Source of the DNA: Oscillatoriales cyanobacterium
GTDB lineage: Bacteria; Cyanobacteriota; Cyanobacteriia; Cyanobacteriales; Microcoleaceae
Direction of reading: 5' to 3'
Assembly (NCBI GenBank): GCA_004294385.1
Contig: REAP01000025.1
Location: 84,560 to 148,559 of the forward strand
DNA length: 64,000 nucleotides
Positions 1 to 9,153 of the stretch are shown one piece after another (the first letter of the stretch is position 1; every line of letters starts with the position of its first letter). Both the position numbers and the translations under genes were made by a program. Below the pieces are notes generated by a model that was given only the letters and a program-made list of their open reading frames with translations, searched no databases and was not told the origin of the DNA.

Positions 1-403
1 GAGCGAGTTCTACACCTTCAACGATCGCACTGGCTGTAGCATCCGGCGCACTTTTCCACACAGGAAAGCTAATTCCGAGGGTTTGGCATTTTTCCTTTTT
101 GGCTAGTTTGGCGCAAACACCGGCGGCTTGTCGCACAGTGTCTAATTTTAAGTGATCTGAAGAGCCCAAACCGACGATCGCAATTTTGCGAAGGGGACTA
201 TTTCCTCCAACGCGAGTAATGGCACTGGTACCAGCTTTGCCCTTAAAATCGGTTTCCAGTATCAGCTCTTTCAACGTGCCCATGAGCTTTTCATCTAGTT
301 GTGCCAAGTCCCCGGTGAGCTCTACCGCGTCCTCAAATAGACCAATTGCCAGGGCATCTCCTGTCCACACAGAGCGGGGTGTATCGGTGACTCGAAATTC
401 CAT
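1..403 (-). CDS. pepA: Leucyl aminopeptidase, N-terminal part (runs off the window)
   Basis: Reading down from an ATG at 403, an open frame continues to the window edge with no stop. The translation begins MEFRVTDTPRSVWTGDALAI and continues with ELTGDLAQLDEKL and GKAGTSAITRVGG, then IAIVGLGSSDHLKLDTVR. This is the N-terminal macro-type domain of cyanobacterial leucyl aminopeptidases (M17 family), cytosolic hexameric metallopeptidases that remove N-terminal residues from peptides. About 134 residues of the usual ~490 are present. The metal-binding catalytic domain lies outside the window, so activity cannot be judged. The gene is divergent from the transglycosylase that starts at 514, with about 110 bp between the two starts. 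Confidence 0.85.
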   Translation of the reverse strand, partial: MEFRVTDTPRSVWTGDALAIGLFEDAVELTGDLAQLDEKLMGTLKELILETDFKGKAGTSAITRVGGNSPLRKIAIVGLGSSDHLKLDTVRQAAGVCAKLAKKEKCQTLGISFPVWKSAPDATASAIVEGVELA

Positions 404-513
404 GTTGTGATTTGCTGTTTTGATTTTAGCTTTTGATTGTACTTTGTAGTTGGTGGTTTGTCGTTTTTTCTTTGTTCGAGTAAATAAATCGATCGTACTT
501 TCTTAAATTAACT

Positions 514-2721
514 ATGCTAAAACGACGCAAAACCCGATTTTCTGTTTTAATAGGCGTTTCAATTTGCGTTATGGCGATCGGCTCTTTGCTTGGTGCCGCG
601 AAATTGATGAGTGTCGGCCCGTTCCAGAAGGCTGAGCCAGCCCAGAATGCCGCAAATACCGATTCAGAAGTGAAGACGCTGGTATCGCTGTCACCGACGG
701 AAAGAGCGACGCAATTAGATGCGATCGCGGCCAGTAAATCCACGGCGGCAAACCCGCAGCAGCCAGTCTCCTCTCAAAGCCGCGCCCGCTACCTGCTAGC
801 CACGGATTTAATCCAGCAAGGAAATGCCACCAAAGCATTAACTTTATTGGACAAATTAGAGCAAGAATATCCACTTTTAGCCTCTCAGATTGCGCTGAAA
901 CGGGCAGAAGCTTACCAATTAAGCGGTAACAAAGACAAAGCAGAAAAAGCTTGGCAGGATCTGCTAAAAAATTATCCGACTGAACCCGTAGCTGCGGAAG
1001 CTTTGTATTTTTTAGGAAAGTCAAAACCAGAATATTGGCAGCAAGCAATTACTCAATTTCCCGCTCATCCCCGCAGCGTAGAAATTGCCCTCGCTAAGTT
1101 AAAAGAAAATCCCAATCAACCACCGTTGATGCTGATAGTAGCAAAACACGGTCATTATGTCAATGATTACGCTACAATTTTAGAAAAACTGGTGGAGCAA
1201 AACAGCAGCGCTTTGAAACCAGAAGATTGGGAAGAAATTGCTTTTGGCTATTGGGAAAAACAGGATTATGGCAAAGGTGCGATCGCCTACGGGAAAGCTC
1301 CCCGCACCGCCCAAAATCTTTACCGCAAAGCTCGCGGTTTGTGGCTAGATGGGAAAATACCAGAATCGAAGATTGCCTACCAAGAATTAATCAGCGAATT
1401 TCCCGATTCCGAAGATACTGGTTTAGGCTTAATACGGCTGTCACGGTTGAATGAGCCGAAAGATGCGATCGTTTTGCTCGATCGAGTAATTAGCAGCTTC
1501 CCCAATCATGCCCCCGAAGCCTTGTTAGATAAATCCCAACTTCTGGACAAATTAGGAAGCGCCACATCCGCCTCAGAAACCCGCAAATTGCTATTGACAA
1601 AATACAACAATTCTGATAAAGCAGGCGAACTGCGATGGACTGTCGCGCAACAGTTTGCCAAAGGGGGAGACGTGAATTCAGCTTGGCAGTGGGCCAGAGA
1701 ACTCACCACCCACAACCCCAACAGCGAACTAGCACCAGAAGCAGCATTTTGGGTCGGGAAATGGGCAAAACAAATCGGTCGCGAACAGGACGCAAAAACA
1801 GCATTTGAGTACACTATTTTACGCTATCCAGAATCCTATTTTGCATGGCGATCGGCTGTATTTCTCGGCTGGCCTGTAGGCGACTTTACCACAGTCCGGG
1901 ACTTGTCTCCGAATGTAGTGCGTCCCTCTCAGCGCGTAGAACCCACGGCAGGTTCTGCTGTGCTGAAAGAGCTATATCAATTAGGACAAGATAGAGATGC
2001 TTGGAATCTGTGGCAAATTGAATTTACCAACCGCGTAGAACCAAGTATTTCGGAACAGTTCACCGATGGTTTAATGCGACTTGGTGTCGGAGATAACTTA
2101 GATGGTTTGTGGATGGTTGGGAGTTTGCGCCAGCGGGAGAAACCCGCAGAAAGAAAGGAATATTTAGCCCTCAGACAGCAGCCGAATTACTGGCAAACTT
2201 TGTATCCTTTTCCCTATCTAGAAAACATCGTTAAATGGTCGCAAGAACGGAAAATAAATTCACTTTTAGTGACAGCATTAATCCGGCAAGAATCGCGATT
2301 TATGCCCAGAATTAAATCCGCAGTTGGGGCCACAGGTTTAATGCAGGTAATGCCGGAAACTGGTGATTGGGTGGCGCAGCAAATTAACTTCAAAAAGTAT
2401 TCATTGGAGAATGTGGACGACAATATTAAACTCGGAAGTTGGTATTTAGGTCATACCCATGATGAGTACAAGAATAATTCTATGTTAGCTGTGGCGAGTT
2501 ACAATGCCGGGCCGAATGCAGTAGCTGATTGGTTGAAGAGGTTTAGCTTTAGTGACGCGGATGCTTTTGCAGAAAAGATTCCGTTTCCTGAAACGAAAGG
2601 ATATGTGAAATCGGTGTTTGAAAATTACTGGAATTATCTGCGGATTTATAATCCAGAGGTTAGCAAGTTAATCGCTGATAATTACGCGGCTTCTCAACAA
2701 AAATCAAAGCCAAAAAATTAG
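514..2721 (+). CDS. Soluble lytic murein transglycosylase (Slt-type) with TPR-like N-terminus
   Basis: The 735-residue protein starts with a basic N-terminus and a hydrophobic segment (about residues 9-33), so it is probably exported or membrane-anchored in the periplasm. Residues about 90-480 form helical tetratricopeptide-like repeats (for example LLDKLEQEYPLLASQIALKR and AEKAWQDLLKNYPTEPVAAE). The C-terminal SLT domain (about 575-710) has the family motif ALIRQESRF with the catalytic Glu, then GATGLMQVMPETG and SYNAGPNAV. This is the arrangement of Slt70-like enzymes, which cleave the MurNAc-GlcNAc bond of peptidoglycan with formation of a 1,6-anhydro product. The length agrees with cyanobacterial homologues. 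It has no obvious operon partner and is followed by a repeat-rich spacer. Confidence 0.9.
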   Translation: MLKRRKTRFSVLIGVSICVMAIGSLLGAAKLMSVGPFQKAEPAQNAANTDSEVKTLVSLSPTERATQLDAIAASKSTAANPQQPVSSQSRARYLLATDLIQQGNATKALTLLDKLEQEYPLLASQIALKRAEAYQLSGNKDKAEKAWQDLLKNYPTEPVAAEALYFLGKSKPEYWQQAITQFPAHPRSVEIALAKLKENPNQPPLMLIVAKHGHYVNDYATILEKLVEQNSSALKPEDWEEIAFGYWEKQDYGKGAIAYGKAPRTAQNLYRKARGLWLDGKIPESKIAYQELISEFPDSEDTGLGLIRLSRLNEPKDAIVLLDRVISSFPNHAPEALLDKSQLLDKLGSATSASETRKLLLTKYNNSDKAGELRWTVAQQFAKGGDVNSAWQWARELTTHNPNSELAPEAAFWVGKWAKQIGREQDAKTAFEYTILRYPESYFAWRSAVFLGWPVGDFTTVRDLSPNVVRPSQRVEPTAGSAVLKELYQLGQDRDAWNLWQIEFTNRVEPSISEQFTDGLMRLGVGDNLDGLWMVGSLRQREKPAERKEYLALRQQPNYWQTLYPFPYLENIVKWSQERKINSLLVTALIRQESRFMPRIKSAVGATGLMQVMPETGDWVAQQINFKKYSLENVDDNIKLGSWYLGHTHDEYKNNSMLAVASYNAGPNAVADWLKRFSFSDADAFAEKIPFPETKGYVKSVFENYWNYLRIYNPEVSKLIADNYAASQQKSKPKN

Positions 2722-2767
2722 TTACCTCGTTTGTGGTGGGGAATAATCACAATATACATGATGTTCG

Positions 2768-3088
2768 TAGGGGCGGGTTCACCTACAATAATCGCCGGAA
2801 ACCCATAATTTGAAAAACCCGCCCCAACCCAAATAAGAATCATCATCTATATTTGAGTTATCTGTGGGGCGGGGCGGGTTTATTTAGATTGTTTGTCATT
2901 GTTATATATTGTTTGTAAAACCCGCCCCTACAAGATTTATGTTGATTGATCAAGCCAAAAAATTAGTGGAATAGGGCGGGTTTATTTAGATTGTCAAGCC
3001 AAAAAATTAGTGCAATAGGGCGGGTTTATTTAGATTGTTTGTCATCGTTATATATTGTTTGTAAAACCCGCCCCTACAAGATTTATGT
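2768..3088. repeat. Cluster of GC-boxed hairpin repeats after slt
   Basis: The spacer holds inverted units bounded by GGGGCGGGTT and AACCCGCCCC. A block of about 65 bp beginning GGGCGGGTTTATTTAGATTG and ending AAACCCGCCCCTACAAGATT occurs at about 2872-2940 and again at about 3017-3085 with one or two changes. A truncated third copy lies between them, next to a short duplicated stretch reading CAAGCCAAAAAATTAGTG. The same boxes recur at 25331-25390 and 49301-49355. They look like non-autonomous dispersed palindromic elements. No reading frame is supported here. Confidence 0.8.
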
Positions 3089-3108
3089 CTGTTAACGCGG
3101 AGATGATA

Positions 3109-3582
3109 TTATCGAACTGTGACTGTATAGGTAAGTTCAAAGGGTTTAAAATTAGCTGCGGTTTTCGCTGATCCGCTCAATTTTAATTCGTAAATCCCTG
3201 CTTTGGGGAACACAATATTAGCTCCTGGAATGCCTTTGTAACGTTCGGCAGATACTGCTTTTAAAGGCGGTTCCATCAGCGGTTTATCTCCCTGTTTATA
3301 ACCTTTGGGATAAATGGCTAACTTGCAATTACACTGCTCTAATGGGATGATTTGACCGCCCCGGCGAGTTAGTGCAAACCAGATTTTTGCGGTTTCTCCG
3401 GCGCGGGGATTGTGGTTTGGTTCTAGGTGAAAGGTAGCTGCTACATCTGCTGATACTTCTACTTCGTGGGCTAAAACTAAAGTTGAGTTTAGCTGTGGTA
3501 TGGGAAATATTCCTGATTCTATTAGCAATCCCAAGAAGACTAATAATCCTAAAGTTTTACTTTTGTTTGACAGGTGAAACAT
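3109..3582 (-). CDS. Secreted YtkA/FixH-like domain protein
   Basis: Start chosen at the ATG giving MFHLSNKSKTLG, because it places a standard signal peptide (basic start, then LGLLVFLGLLIESGIF, cleavage probably near LVLAHEVE) at the N-terminus; an upstream ATG at 3630 is possible. The mature part is about 120 residues with the pattern of small beta-sandwich YtkA/FixH-like domains: LEPNHNPRAGETAKIWFALT, then a CNC pair, then FPKAGIYELKLSG and a final ELTYTVTV strand. The His next to the cleavage site and the CNC pair could bind metal, but this is inference. Its start overlaps the end of the SafE/ferric-reductase-like gene by 26 bp, so the two are co-transcribed and probably work together at the membrane. 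Confidence 0.6.
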   Translation of the reverse strand: MFHLSNKSKTLGLLVFLGLLIESGIFPIPQLNSTLVLAHEVEVSADVAATFHLEPNHNPRAGETAKIWFALTRRGGQIIPLEQCNCKLAIYPKGYKQGDKPLMEPPLKAVSAERYKGIPGANIVFPKAGIYELKLSGSAKTAANFKPFELTYTVTVR

Positions 3583-4762
3583 AGAAATTGTCCAATGATA
3601 GAATTGACCAAAATAAGCGCGATCGCACAAACAGAACTAATACCGTAACCACGGCTAATGCCGCTGTCAGCAGTTGATGGTGCAATTTCCATTCAAAGCC
3701 GCCGAGATAGTGGGAACCGATGAGTGCAGCGTGAAGGCTGCATAGCAAGAAAGCGGGAATGCTTAACAGATGAATTTGCCGCCATAGTTTGCCTAAATAG
3801 TTTTGAATGCGATCGCAACTTGTAACCGCCGCTGGTATCATTAGCAGTAGCCCCACCATCCCAGCCATCATCCCTAACTGATGCTGTGGCAACATAAAAG
3901 ATACAGCGTCAAAATTCCATTGCAGTGTATGATCTAGCATATGAAATGTGTGAGCAAGGGCGATCGCAAATCCTCCGACACCCAAAGCCCGACGGTAGCG
4001 CAACAATTTTGGCCAAAACTGACTCACTGGACGCGCAATCAGTGCTAGCATCAAGCAAAGTAGTGCTGCGTGACCAGTCACATCAACCATTACATCAGTT
4101 CGCAACAGAGTAATTGTGCCGATCGCAATTGTCACCCAACCACCCGCACGAAATAGTTGACTGCGTTTGTCAGCGCTCAATCTACCTGCAAAAAACCCCA
4201 CTCCCAGCATAGTTGGCAGTGTCCCCATTCCAAATGCAAACATCGTTGCCGCACCCAAAATTGGGTTTCCGGTTTCCGCTGCTTTAATCTGGGCCGCATA
4301 GAGGAAACCACAGGGAATGAAACCCCAAAGTAAACCCAAAGCCAATGGTATCCACCAACTTTTTTGAGTTGAAATCTTGGTCATTGCATTGCTGATGCGA
4401 TCGTGCGAAACTGGATGTAGCAATGGTAAACGCGGCAGTAAATCCGGTTTGATTTGTACCAATCCAAACCAAATTAGCATTGTACCAGTCAGAATTGCGA
4501 TCGCGCGTCGCAATCCGCTACCAGTACCAGCCATTTGTCCGCCAGCAATTAATACCGAACCCAATCCGCCAATTGCAGCACCAACTAGGGTATAAGCAAT
4601 AATTCTTCCCAAGTTTAATAGCAAATGAAAGCGCAGGGAAGCTAATTGATCTTTGGCGGCAGCAGATAGGGAAAACGCCACTGTCAGCGGGCCACACATT
4701 CCGGCGCAGTGTCCGAAACTACCGAAAAATCCTAAAGTGCTAATTAATAGTAAATCTAGCAT
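3557..4762 (-). CDS. SafE/DsbD-type transporter domain fused to a ferric-reductase-like membrane domain
   Basis: Start set at the ATG giving MLDLLLISTLGFFGSFGHCA, since the family begins just before the GHCAGMCGP motif; a longer frame reaches 4855. The N-terminal half (about residues 1-215) is a sulfite exporter TauE/SafE (DsbD_2-type) domain with paired cysteines in GHCAGMCGP and in WGFIPCGFLY. The C-terminal half (about 225-400) has several membrane helices with spaced histidines (ALAHTFHMLDH, then LLSIPAFLLCSLHAALIGSH), as in haem-binding ferric-reductase-like/YedZ domains. This suggests electron or thiol transfer across the membrane linked to metal handling. It overlaps the downstream YtkA-like gene. 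Substrate unknown. Confidence 0.7.
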   Translation of the reverse strand: MLDLLLISTLGFFGSFGHCAGMCGPLTVAFSLSAAAKDQLASLRFHLLLNLGRIIAYTLVGAAIGGLGSVLIAGGQMAGTGSGLRRAIAILTGTMLIWFGLVQIKPDLLPRLPLLHPVSHDRISNAMTKISTQKSWWIPLALGLLWGFIPCGFLYAAQIKAAETGNPILGAATMFAFGMGTLPTMLGVGFFAGRLSADKRSQLFRAGGWVTIAIGTITLLRTDVMVDVTGHAALLCLMLALIARPVSQFWPKLLRYRRALGVGGFAIALAHTFHMLDHTLQWNFDAVSFMLPQHQLGMMAGMVGLLLMIPAAVTSCDRIQNYLGKLWRQIHLLSIPAFLLCSLHAALIGSHYLGGFEWKLHHQLLTAALAVVTVLVLFVRSRLFWSILSLDNFYVSPVKQK

Positions 4763-4857
4763 AAGGAATAAGAAGCAAATAACAATTACCCATTTTGAAT
4801 AATGTGTTAGTTTAAAGCAATTACAGCTAATATTTGGCATTGTCGCCCCAAACAATT

Positions 4858-5091
4858 ATGTTTCCCCACGAGTTGCAAGGTATTGTTCCAGAATCCACTC
4901 CCGCAGCCGAAACTTTACAGCAAAACCAAATTGTTCGAGATTTTTATTCAGAAGTTAAGTATCGTCAAGAACTTGAACAACACTGTCAATGGTACTACGC
5001 TACAGCGAAACAGCATCAACAGGAATTGCAGAAAATGCAGGGAGATTTTAATATTTTCGGTTGGTTTTGTCGGAGTCGGCAGAAAAAATAG
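4858..5091 (+). CDS. Small conserved-looking hypothetical protein
   Basis: A 77-residue frame from an ATG at 4858 (an ATG at 4834 in frame would add 8 residues). The protein is soluble, helical and rich in Gln/Glu (QQNQIVRDFYSEVKYRQELE, then HQQELQKMQGD) and ends FGWFCRSRQKK. It has no recognised domain. It is divergent from the SafE-like gene with less than 100 bp between starts, so they may share a control region. Real coding is supported by its even amino-acid composition and plausible start, but function is unknown. Confidence 0.5.
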   Translation: MFPHELQGIVPESTPAAETLQQNQIVRDFYSEVKYRQELEQHCQWYYATAKQHQQELQKMQGDFNIFGWFCRSRQKK

Positions 5092-5117
5092 GCATTAAAA
5101 CTAAATTAGCTTTTTAT

Positions 5118-5183
5118 GAACAGGCAAGATGCCTGTTCCACAAGAAAATAGAGTTTTTGTGGAACAGGCATCTTGCCTGTTGC
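5118..5183. repeat. Inverted pair of AACAGGCAAGATGCCTGTT palindromes
   Basis: Two copies of a near-palindromic element (AACAGGCAAGATGCCTGTT at about 5119-5137, and its reverse at about 5163-5181) face each other across a 25-bp spacer with TTCCACAAG/TTGTGGAA flanks. The whole can fold into a long hairpin. The same family is at 5776-5800, 10264-10290 and repeatedly at 55253-55520. Confidence 0.8.
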
Positions 5184-5230
5184 TGATAATGGTGTAAGAT
5201 CCCAGTTAAAACAGACTGAAAGATAGAAAA

Positions 5231-5264
5231 AAGCCGAAGCAGTTCGATTTTTGCGCTTCGGCTT
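5231..5264 (-). terminator. Rho-independent terminator after ftrV
   Basis: Perfect 10-bp stem AAGCCGAAGC...GCTTCGGCTT around a 14-base loop, followed on the minus strand by TTTTCTATCT. It sits 18 bp beyond the ftrV stop codon, the expected place for its terminator. Confidence 0.7.
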
Positions 5265-5281
5265 CCTGGTTTTGGATAAGC

Positions 5282-5515
5282 CTAGACTTCAGAAGATATC
5301 AACTCAACCTCGTCTTCTTTGAGATGAGTTTTAAATTTTTTGTCAAACTGTACTAGAATTGGCCAATTGGCACTGACAGGTCTACCTTGCCATTCTTGAA
5401 CGATGGCTACTATTTCTCCTTCCATTCCCTTCACATCAAATGGTTGATTGCGATTTTGAGGATGGTGGTAGACAACAACTGAGTTTTTAATGCAAACGCG
5501 ATCGCCAACTTTCAT
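5282..5515 (-). CDS. ftrV: Ferredoxin-thioredoxin reductase, variable chain
   Basis: Start chosen at the ATG giving MKVGDRVCIKNSVVVYHHP, which matches the family N-terminus; the frame upstream (to 5554) has no similarity. The 77-residue protein continues with NRNQPFDVKGMEGEIVAIV and WPILVQFDKKFKTHLKEDE. This is the small SH3-like variable (alpha) subunit of ferredoxin-thioredoxin reductase. It wraps the catalytic [4Fe-4S] subunit FtrC and so supports light-driven reduction of thioredoxin by ferredoxin in the cytoplasm. The catalytic subunit gene is not in the window, as is usual in cyanobacteria. A strong terminator follows. Confidence 0.9.
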   Translation of the reverse strand: MKVGDRVCIKNSVVVYHHPQNRNQPFDVKGMEGEIVAIVQEWQGRPVSANWPILVQFDKKFKTHLKEDEVELISSEV

Positions 5516-5654
5516 AGATTTAAAATTTAGTGTTCTCTCTTCACAACTGTGCAAAGCTTACAACTGCTTAAAACTTGTATGCTTTGCTAACGGTCTGTTC
5601 ATCTTCCCATAAAGTAGAACTAAAATTCAAAGAAAGTAGCATCGGAATGATATA

Positions 5655-5800
5655 GAGGACACGGCAGTGCCGTTTCCCTACGCAAGATTAATTGTAGGGA
5701 AACGGCACTGCCGTGTCCTCTTGCGTTTTTATGGGCGGGCTAGAAGCCCACCCCACAAGAAAATTCATCAGTTGTGGAACAGGCATCTTGCCTGTTTGAT
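5655..5800. repeat. Palindromic repeats between ftrV and the GH57 gene
   Basis: Inverted arms GAGGACACGGCAGTGCCGTT (about 5655-5674) and AACGGCACTGCCGTGTCCTC (about 5701-5720) enclose a short spacer. They are followed by a GGGCGGGCTAGAAGCCCACC box and an AACAGGCATCTTGCCTGTT unit near 5776-5800. A single related arm lies at about 39087-39112. No gene is seen between 5516 and 5811. Confidence 0.8.
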
Positions 5801-5811
5801 TGATTTCCAGG

Positions 5812-8580
5812 TTAATCGGAAAACGATCGCCCTAATTGATCCAACCAACACTCAACATCAACCGCGAGGGTTTGACCCAACTCCAGCAACTGCCGAATCA
5901 CAGGCAACTCCCAGCCGCTGTCTGAGTCAACGATATCCAAGCCAACGAGGTCGATCGCACTTTTGGTCGTCGAATCAGTTTGTCGTTGCAGCCAGCCCAA
6001 ACACAAAGGCACAATTTGACTGTGCATCGAATCAAAATACAGTTCCTGCGATCGATCCAAACACAAATCCAGCCCCAGCCGATCGCCCACAGCAATCAAA
6101 CGTTCAATACTGCGGATATCAACCTCCAACTCCACAGGAGAAAGCAGTGTTACATCAGAACCCTCTTCTAGCAGCGCCTTCAGAAACCGGTAAATCAGCC
6201 TTTCCAAAATGTGCCTGATTTCAGGAACCTTAAGCCAACAGCGGAGGTTGTTCGCTTCAGTCGAAATTGCCTCGATTTCCCCCAACAGCGACTCCGCGTC
6301 AGCCGTTTCTCGTTCCAGGGCCTTCGCCGCCGTCAAACAGCGGTGTCCCAAAGCTACTTCAGCCGCGACTTGTAACTCCACAGGTACGACCAATTCGTCA
6401 CGGTGGAATGCCATCATCACCCCGTAATTTTCGCGGTAAACCTGAGTGTAAATTTGATCCAATCTGGTCAAATTTTCCTGACTCAGCAGGCGCACAATTC
6501 GGTGACGTTCCTCAGCGAACAAATTCCGCAAGCTAAAAGACTGATCTCCAAACAGGCGAACCATTTCGAGAATTGCGTGGGCTGCTGAAGCTTCTTGCAA
6601 GACTCCAAACAGCCGTTCTTTGAGCATAGTGTAGGACCGATCGCTACCAAAAGGCTGAATACAGCAGTGGAAGTCCCAGCCGCCGAGGTGGAATGCCGCA
6701 AACACAAAAAGTTCTGTTTCCCGCGTAATTTCGGATGTTAACTGCAATTGACCGATCGCCAAAGTCATTGATCCCATCCGCTGCATCTGGAAATCTAGCT
6801 GCTGGGCCTGATAGCAGTAAACTCGTTGTTCGCGGGGATATTTGGCAAACAGCGAACTGATGGCGTAGTGGGCTGCAACTTGTTTGAGACTGACTTGGGC
6901 TGTGGTAACGAGTTGGCGGTAAACTTCTGCCCCAGTTTTGAAGCATTCAACATTACTTGGTGCTAAGTCAAGCCGATCGACAAAATCCTTTTCTAACTGG
7001 ACACCGCTAACTTCTGCGGCTAATTCCACCGCCCTAGCTGCGTAGCGCAAAATCTGCACACCTTCAGGGCGAGATATTTCTTCAAAAAACCAGCCGCAGC
7101 TAGTGAACATTAACAGGGCGTGGCGCTGCATTTCCAGCAGTCGCAATGCGTCTACCTGTTCTGCTGCGTTGAGAGGGTGAATTTGATGTTTGGATAGGAA
7201 GTTGTCAACATTGGCCTGGGTGCGATCGCGCATGACATCAATATATTCATCTCGCGCCGCCCAGGGATCGTCGAACAACTTGCGCCCTGCTTCCTCATAA
7301 ATGGGAATTAGTCGATCGCGCAACCAATTCAGAGTATCCCGCAAAGGCCGACGCCATTTGAGGTGCCATCCACCACCACCACCGCAGCCACAATCATCTT
7401 GCCAGCGATCGACCCCATGAGAACAACTCCAAGCCGTCACAGGCTTCAGTTCCACTTCCCAAGCACTAGGATTTTGGCTTAAATAGTGAGCAAAGTTCGT
7501 CACCGTCCAGCCACGGCGGGGAAACTCTTCCGTAAAGGCGTAGGCGAGGCATTTTTCCGTACTGTGTTTGTGGTGTCCGAAGGTTTCGCCATCTGTCGCC
7601 ACTGAGATTAATTGGGCTGGCCGGTGGTCTCCGCGCACCGCTTGACCCAAACGCCCTGCTAGGTGGTTACTGGTGCTGAGAACGTCGTTGAAGCCCATAT
7701 CCCGCGAAATCGGGCCATCGTAGAAAAAGATATCGATGTAGGGAGTATTAGTTGTCGCTTCAGAATTGTGGCCGTTTCCGCGGCTAAAGTTGTGACTGCT
7801 AAGCTGGGAAAGTTCGTTGGAAACCGCCCATCGCAGTTCTGGTTTCAAGTAGCAGCGGTAGGGCCGAGTCGGATCGATTTGACCGCCGCCGACTTCGTGC
7901 CATTCGGGATCGCTATTGTCAGCGCCTGGAAGTTGACGACAGCGTTCGGCTTGGGAGGGGGCCAAGACGATGAAACGAATGCCTTCAGCGACCAAAACTT
8001 CGAGGGTGGCGTAGTCTACGGCGGTTTCGGCGAGCCACATTCCTTCGGGATCGCGATCGAACCGGGAACGGAAATCTGCTACCCCCCAGCGAATTTGGGT
8101 ATGTTTATCTCGCTCGTTAGCCAGCGGCATGATGATGTGATTGTATACTTGGGCGATCGCATTGCCATGACCATTGAGTCTTTGACAGCTTTTGCGATCG
8201 GCCTCGATAATCCGTTGATAGACTTCATTGTCGTAGCGTTCCAGCCAACTCATCAAAGTTGGGCCGATGTTGAAGCTGAGATATTCGTAGTTGTTGACGA
8301 TTCCTGCGACTTCGCCGCGATCGTTCAGGATGCGCGCAAAGGCGTTGGGGCGGTAGCACTCATAGTTAATGCGTTCGTTCCAGTCGTGGAAGGGATGGGC
8401 ACTACCTTGGCGCTCGATCGCGTCTAGATAAGGGTTTTCGCGCGGTGGCTGGTAGAAGTGCCCGTGAACCGTCACGCATACTCCTGTGGCTGTTGCTGCC
8501 ATATTTTGAGTTTCAGCCGTTATTTCCCCTCGATCGGAAAAAGTGAGCTGATCAGATTTAGTTTGAGAAATGGAAACCAT
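5812..8580 (-). CDS. Glycoside hydrolase family 57 protein with DUF3536
   Basis: A 922-residue cytosolic protein. The N-terminal GH57 domain (about residues 30-400) shows the family signatures VTVHGHFYQPPRENPYLD, HDWNERINYECYRPN and SVATDGETFGHHK; the last carries the acidic residue and His pair of the (beta/alpha)7 barrel. The rest matches the DUF3536 extension found in long cyanobacterial GH57 proteins (Gly-rich CGCGGGGGWHLKWRRPLRD near 400, then an all-helical region). GH57 members are alpha-amylases, branching enzymes or galactosidases. The DUF3536 subgroup is not biochemically defined, so an alpha-glucan role is inference. The gene stands alone between repeat clusters. Confidence 0.85.
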   Translation of the reverse strand: MVSISQTKSDQLTFSDRGEITAETQNMAATATGVCVTVHGHFYQPPRENPYLDAIERQGSAHPFHDWNERINYECYRPNAFARILNDRGEVAGIVNNYEYLSFNIGPTLMSWLERYDNEVYQRIIEADRKSCQRLNGHGNAIAQVYNHIIMPLANERDKHTQIRWGVADFRSRFDRDPEGMWLAETAVDYATLEVLVAEGIRFIVLAPSQAERCRQLPGADNSDPEWHEVGGGQIDPTRPYRCYLKPELRWAVSNELSQLSSHNFSRGNGHNSEATTNTPYIDIFFYDGPISRDMGFNDVLSTSNHLAGRLGQAVRGDHRPAQLISVATDGETFGHHKHSTEKCLAYAFTEEFPRRGWTVTNFAHYLSQNPSAWEVELKPVTAWSCSHGVDRWQDDCGCGGGGGWHLKWRRPLRDTLNWLRDRLIPIYEEAGRKLFDDPWAARDEYIDVMRDRTQANVDNFLSKHQIHPLNAAEQVDALRLLEMQRHALLMFTSCGWFFEEISRPEGVQILRYAARAVELAAEVSGVQLEKDFVDRLDLAPSNVECFKTGAEVYRQLVTTAQVSLKQVAAHYAISSLFAKYPREQRVYCYQAQQLDFQMQRMGSMTLAIGQLQLTSEITRETELFVFAAFHLGGWDFHCCIQPFGSDRSYTMLKERLFGVLQEASAAHAILEMVRLFGDQSFSLRNLFAEERHRIVRLLSQENLTRLDQIYTQVYRENYGVMMAFHRDELVVPVELQVAAEVALGHRCLTAAKALERETADAESLLGEIEAISTEANNLRCWLKVPEIRHILERLIYRFLKALLEEGSDVTLLSPVELEVDIRSIERLIAVGDRLGLDLCLDRSQELYFDSMHSQIVPLCLGWLQRQTDSTTKSAIDLVGLDIVDSDSGWELPVIRQLLELGQTLAVDVECWLDQLGRSFSD

Positions 8581-9153
8581 TCGATCGAATCCTCAAGTAG
8601 TTAAAGACAAGAAAAACAGCAAAATTAATTGCAGAAACTTTAGACAGCCGGCATTTCAGCGTCAGGCATCTGTCGGGTGCTAATTTTGGGTAAACAAATT
8701 TTGATACATCTGTAGTAGTAGTGTGGGCAAAGCATTCGTTCCAAGATGGCAATCATAGATCCCTGGGTTTTTCTGCAAATGCTTTGTTGTTGAGTTAGTT
8801 AAAAAATGTACTGTTCCTGCTTTCTGGCACTCTCGACCCATTTCAGGTTAGTGTTCGCAGGGTTGTTGCTTGAGTTTTCTTTACATGGCTGGATCGTAAA
8901 GTATAAACACTTAAATTGCAAGTTTTCGCCGGAAAAATTTAATATTTGGCAACAAATCTTGGTCTATGGTGTTTTGTCGGGGTATTCTGGGGGCGATCGG
9001 GCCTTGGAGTGTCCTTACCGAAAATAATACTGTAGGGACTAAGGCCAAGCCGTCTCCTAATTTCGGCCACTAATAATTCCGATGAAGAGAGGATTTGATA
9101 TGATGAGTTATTTTGTAAATGCCCAATTTAAAAATGTCGAGGTTTAAATCAGC
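8581..9153. other. Spacer without a supported gene
   Basis: 573 bp between the GH57 gene start and the DUF4365 gene. A 73-codon frame at 8806-9027 has no recognisable features and an unconvincing composition, so it is not called. The stretch should hold the two divergent promoters, but no clear -10/-35 pair or repeat stands out. Confidence 0.5.

Noticed and set aside
186..410. Open frame of 74 codons on the plus strand at the left edge
   Set aside because: It is antisense to the leucyl aminopeptidase gene, whose translation is clearly recognisable.
7663..8427. 254-codon frame on the plus strand
   Set aside because: Antisense to the GH57 gene; such long shadows arise from GC-biased third positions.
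8806..9027. 73-codon frame in the spacer before the DUF4365 gene
   Set aside because: No recognisable motif, no ribosome-binding site, and an odd mix of Cys/Phe/Leu; treated as non-coding.
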